A stretch of 7,396 bases of DNA from an uncultured Eggerthella sp. Lineage in GTDB: Bacteria; Actinomycetota; Coriobacteriia; Coriobacteriales; Eggerthellaceae. The position numbers were made by a program, and so were the translations under genes. The notes under the pieces are model-generated. The model was not told where the DNA came from. It was given only the letters and a program-made list of their open reading frames with translations, and did not search any database. Each line of letters opens with the position of its first letter. The first letter of the stretch is position 1. Below are positions 5,611 to 7,396 of this stretch, one piece after another. The stretch is taken from positions 1 through 7,396 of the forward strand of contig UQVJ01000086.1 in the NCBI GenBank assembly GCA_900544455.1, read 5' to 3'.

Positions 5611-7396
5611 GTGGAAGTTTTTGAGCTGATTTTGATGCTGTTATTGGCTGTGCTGCTCTCTTCCATTCTTGATCAGGTTGTTCCTCGTGTCTCGTCTCCC
5701 CTCATTCAGATTGCTTTGGGTGTTGGCATTGCCATGCTTGCTATCTCTCCGATCGAAGTAAATCTTGACCCTGAGTTGTTCCTGGTTTTGTTCATTGCGC
5801 CTTTGCTGTTCAGTGATGCCCTAGAGGCAGACAAGCTCAATCTTTGGGAAAACAAGACCACTATCGTATCTTTTGCAATTGGCTTGGTTATAGCAATTAC
5901 TCTTTGCGTAGGATTTGTCCTTCATTGGCTTGTTCCCTCCATTCCTCTTGCTGCCGCTTTTGCGCTCGGAGCAGCGCTTGGCCCTACTGACGCGGTTGCA
6001 GTTCAGGCTCTGAAAAAAGAAGCGAAGCTAGGTAAGCGCGAAGGTGCCATTCTCCAAGGCGAGGCGCTTATCAATGACGCTTCGGGCGTCGTTTCGTTTC
6101 AGTTTGCCGTGTCTGCGGCTGTCACTGGTGCATTTTCTCTTGCCGATGCGGCAACTTCTTTCGCTATCGGCTTTGTGGGGGGTATTGCACTCGGTATTTT
6201 GCTTGCCGTTATTTTTCTTTTCATCAATAAACGTATCCGCGAAATGGGCTTGGACAATGTCACATTTCATGTGCTGTTCGAGGTTTCAATGCCTCTCGTC
6301 GTTTATTTGTTCTCTGAAGTCGTTGGCGTTTCTGGCATTTTGGCGGTAGTTGCCTGCGGCATTATGTGGTCTATGTTCCGTGATCGTAAGATCTCTCCCT
6401 ACCAGTCTCGTTTGAACATTGCTCTCACCAGCGTGTGGAAAGTTATCGGTTTTGTCCTTAACGGTGTCGTGTTCGTTCTCTTGGGGCTTCAACTTCCAAA
6501 TGCTATGCAGAGCACCTGGGATAATTTGTATATCGACAACTTCGTTTTAATTGGATACGTTCTTGTACTTACCGCTCTGATCGTGGTTTTGCGGTTTGTT
6601 TGGGCGCTTGTTATGACGCGTCTTATAAAAAATCCTGATACGGGAAAGCGGGATAAATTCAGTTTGACCATGATTAAGGATTCGCTCGCTACTACGGTTG
6701 GCGGTCCTAAGGGCGCTATTACGCTCTCCATTGCGTTCACCATCCCTTTTCTTTTGGCCGACGGATCTACGTTTCCGCAGCGTTCGCTTATCATCTTCCT
6801 AGCTTCGGGCGTTATTGTATGCACGTTGCTGCTCGCTAATTTCCTCCTTCCCGTTCTTGCTCCCAAAGAAGAAGCCGAAGATGACGAAGAAGAAAATGAA
6901 GAGTTGATGCGCACTAAAATTGAGATCATGCGCACTGTTATTGAGCGTCTTATGGCAGATTCAACTGAGAAAAATGACCGTGAGACGAAAATCGTTGTCT
7001 CTTCCTACAATAATCGCATTCGCTCCATTCGCTCTATTGCAGATATCGATGAGCCTGAGGTTGCTAAGCTTCGTATTGAGGTTATCGATTATCAGATTGA
7101 ACAGTTGATTCGTGCGGTTGAACTGCATGAGGTTGAAGCTTTTGAAACGTTTGAATACCTACATCGTTTGTCTAAGCAGAAAAATCTTATTGCCCATTCC
7201 AACGAGAAAACTTCGTATGCGACAAGTTTGCGTGTGGGACGTCTTCGCATCATGAGTTCTATGCTCGTTCGCAATGTTAAAGGCATTTTTACATCCAGCA
7301 GCGATGATGATCATGAGGCAATGGACAGGGTCCGTGAGCTTTCTGAGCGATTTGCTATCGAATATCTTCAGAAGCTCGTTAACAACCCCGATTACC
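5611..7396 (+). CDS. CPA1-family Na+/H+ (cation/proton) antiporter, YjcE/NhaP-like, 3' end outside the window
   Basis: A polytopic inner-membrane protein that exchanges cytoplasmic Na+ (or another cation) for H+. The frame stays open to the right edge, giving 595 residues so far. From GTG 5611 the protein starts MEVFELILMLLLAVLL, a hydrophobic first helix. Motifs: FIAPLLF (61-67); ALGPTDAVAV with Thr126-Asp127, the TD pair of the unwound helix; GEALINDASG with Asn155-Asp156, the ND pair typical of electroneutral CPA1 exchangers; and GGPKGAITLS (Lys367), where many relatives have GxRGAxSL. The membrane part ends near 417. The tail starts with an acidic cluster (420-431) and continues as at least 165 residues of charged, mostly helical sequence with no membrane segment, probably cytoplasmic and regulatory. 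Related YjcE-type proteins are about 650-700 residues, so perhaps 60-100 residues are missing. ATG at 5605, two codons upstream, is the alternative start. Ion specificity cannot be read from sequence. Confidence 0.92.
   Translation, partial: MEVFELILMLLLAVLLSSILDQVVPRVSSPLIQIALGVGIAMLAISPIEVNLDPELFLVLFIAPLLFSDALEADKLNLWENKTTIVSFAIGLVIAITLCVGFVLHWLVPSIPLAAAFALGAALGPTDAVAVQALKKEAKLGKREGAILQGEALINDASGVVSFQFAVSAAVTGAFSLADAATSFAIGFVGGIALGILLAVIFLFINKRIREMGLDNVTFHVLFEVSMPLVVYLFSEVVGVSGILAVVACGIMWSMFRDRKISPYQSRLNIALTSVWKVIGFVLNGVVFVLLGLQLPNAMQSTWDNLYIDNFVLIGYVLVLTALIVVLRFVWALVMTRLIKNPDTGKRDKFSLTMIKDSLATTVGGPKGAITLSIAFTIPFLLADGSTFPQRSLIIFLASGVIVCTLLLANFLLPVLAPKEEAEDDEEENEELMRTKIEIMRTVIERLMADSTEKNDRETKIVVSSYNNRIRSIRSIADIDEPEVAKLRIEVIDYQIEQLIRAVELHEVEAFETFEYLHRLSKQKNLIAHSNEKTSYATSLRVGRLRIMSSMLVRNVKGIFTSSSDDDHEAMDRVRELSERFAIEYLQKLVNNPDY

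Noticed and set aside
6044..6349. A 101-codon plus-strand frame and several minus-strand frames (6028-6270, 6286-6492, 6489-6935, 7092-7286) within the antiporter
   Set aside because: All lie inside the continuous antiporter frame that carries the TD, ND and GPKGA motifs in order. They are shadows of a T-rich membrane-protein gene.
1..7396. Mobile elements, CRISPR arrays, attachment sites, defence or toxin-antitoxin genes
   Set aside because: No transposase, integrase, terminal inverted repeats, regularly spaced repeats or paired small genes were seen. The tRNA genes have intact 3' ends, and no duplicated tRNA tail lies downstream that would mark an integrated element.

Overview
The window looks like a stretch of ordinary chromosome from a bacterium of near 50% GC. 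Protein style (a 443-residue hexameric-type glutamate dehydrogenase, a YjcE-type antiporter, a 'GGDGM' lipid kinase), genomically encoded tRNA CCA ends and strong AGGAGG-type ribosome binding sites fit a Gram-positive or actinobacterial host. My best guess is a Coriobacteriia relative such as Cryptobacterium, Slackia or Olsenella. This is inferred from protein character and codon use and is unproven.

Layout. The left edge (1-581, +) holds the C-terminal two thirds of a D-amino acid aminotransferase (Dat). After about 100 bp carrying a possible promoter and hairpins comes a complete arginyl-tRNA synthetase, argS (686-2401, +), closed by a UUCG-capped terminator. A 200-bp gap leads to a complete glutamate dehydrogenase, gdhA (2602-3933, +). 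Its start is fixed by a strong Shine-Dalgarno, although the frame stays open further upstream. gdhA converges on a minus-strand lipid kinase of the diacylglycerol kinase family (4015-4947), and one symmetrical A/T-flanked hairpin between them can terminate both transcripts. Upstream of the lipid kinase, pointing rightwards, are tRNA-His(GTG) and tRNA-Lys(CTT), with recognisable promoters and a shared terminator. After a 250-bp gap without a convincing gene, a CPA1-family cation/proton antiporter begins (GTG at 5611, +). It stays open to the right edge: about 417 residues of membrane domain followed by at least 178 residues of charged, helical cytoplasmic tail.

How they work together. Dat and GdhA both sit on the glutamate/2-oxoglutarate node. 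Dat makes D-glutamate or D-alanine for peptidoglycan, and GdhA joins ammonia to 2-oxoglutarate. ArgS and the two tRNAs serve translation. The lipid kinase probably recycles diacylglycerol or phosphorylates another lipid, and the antiporter handles Na+/H+ homeostasis. The genes look like separately transcribed housekeeping units, not one operon.

I see no mobile element, CRISPR array, toxin-antitoxin pair or defence cassette, and no convincing undescribed system. The points that merit a second look are small: operator-like dyads, the antiporter tail and start, unusual lipid kinase motifs, and the dat-argS junction.
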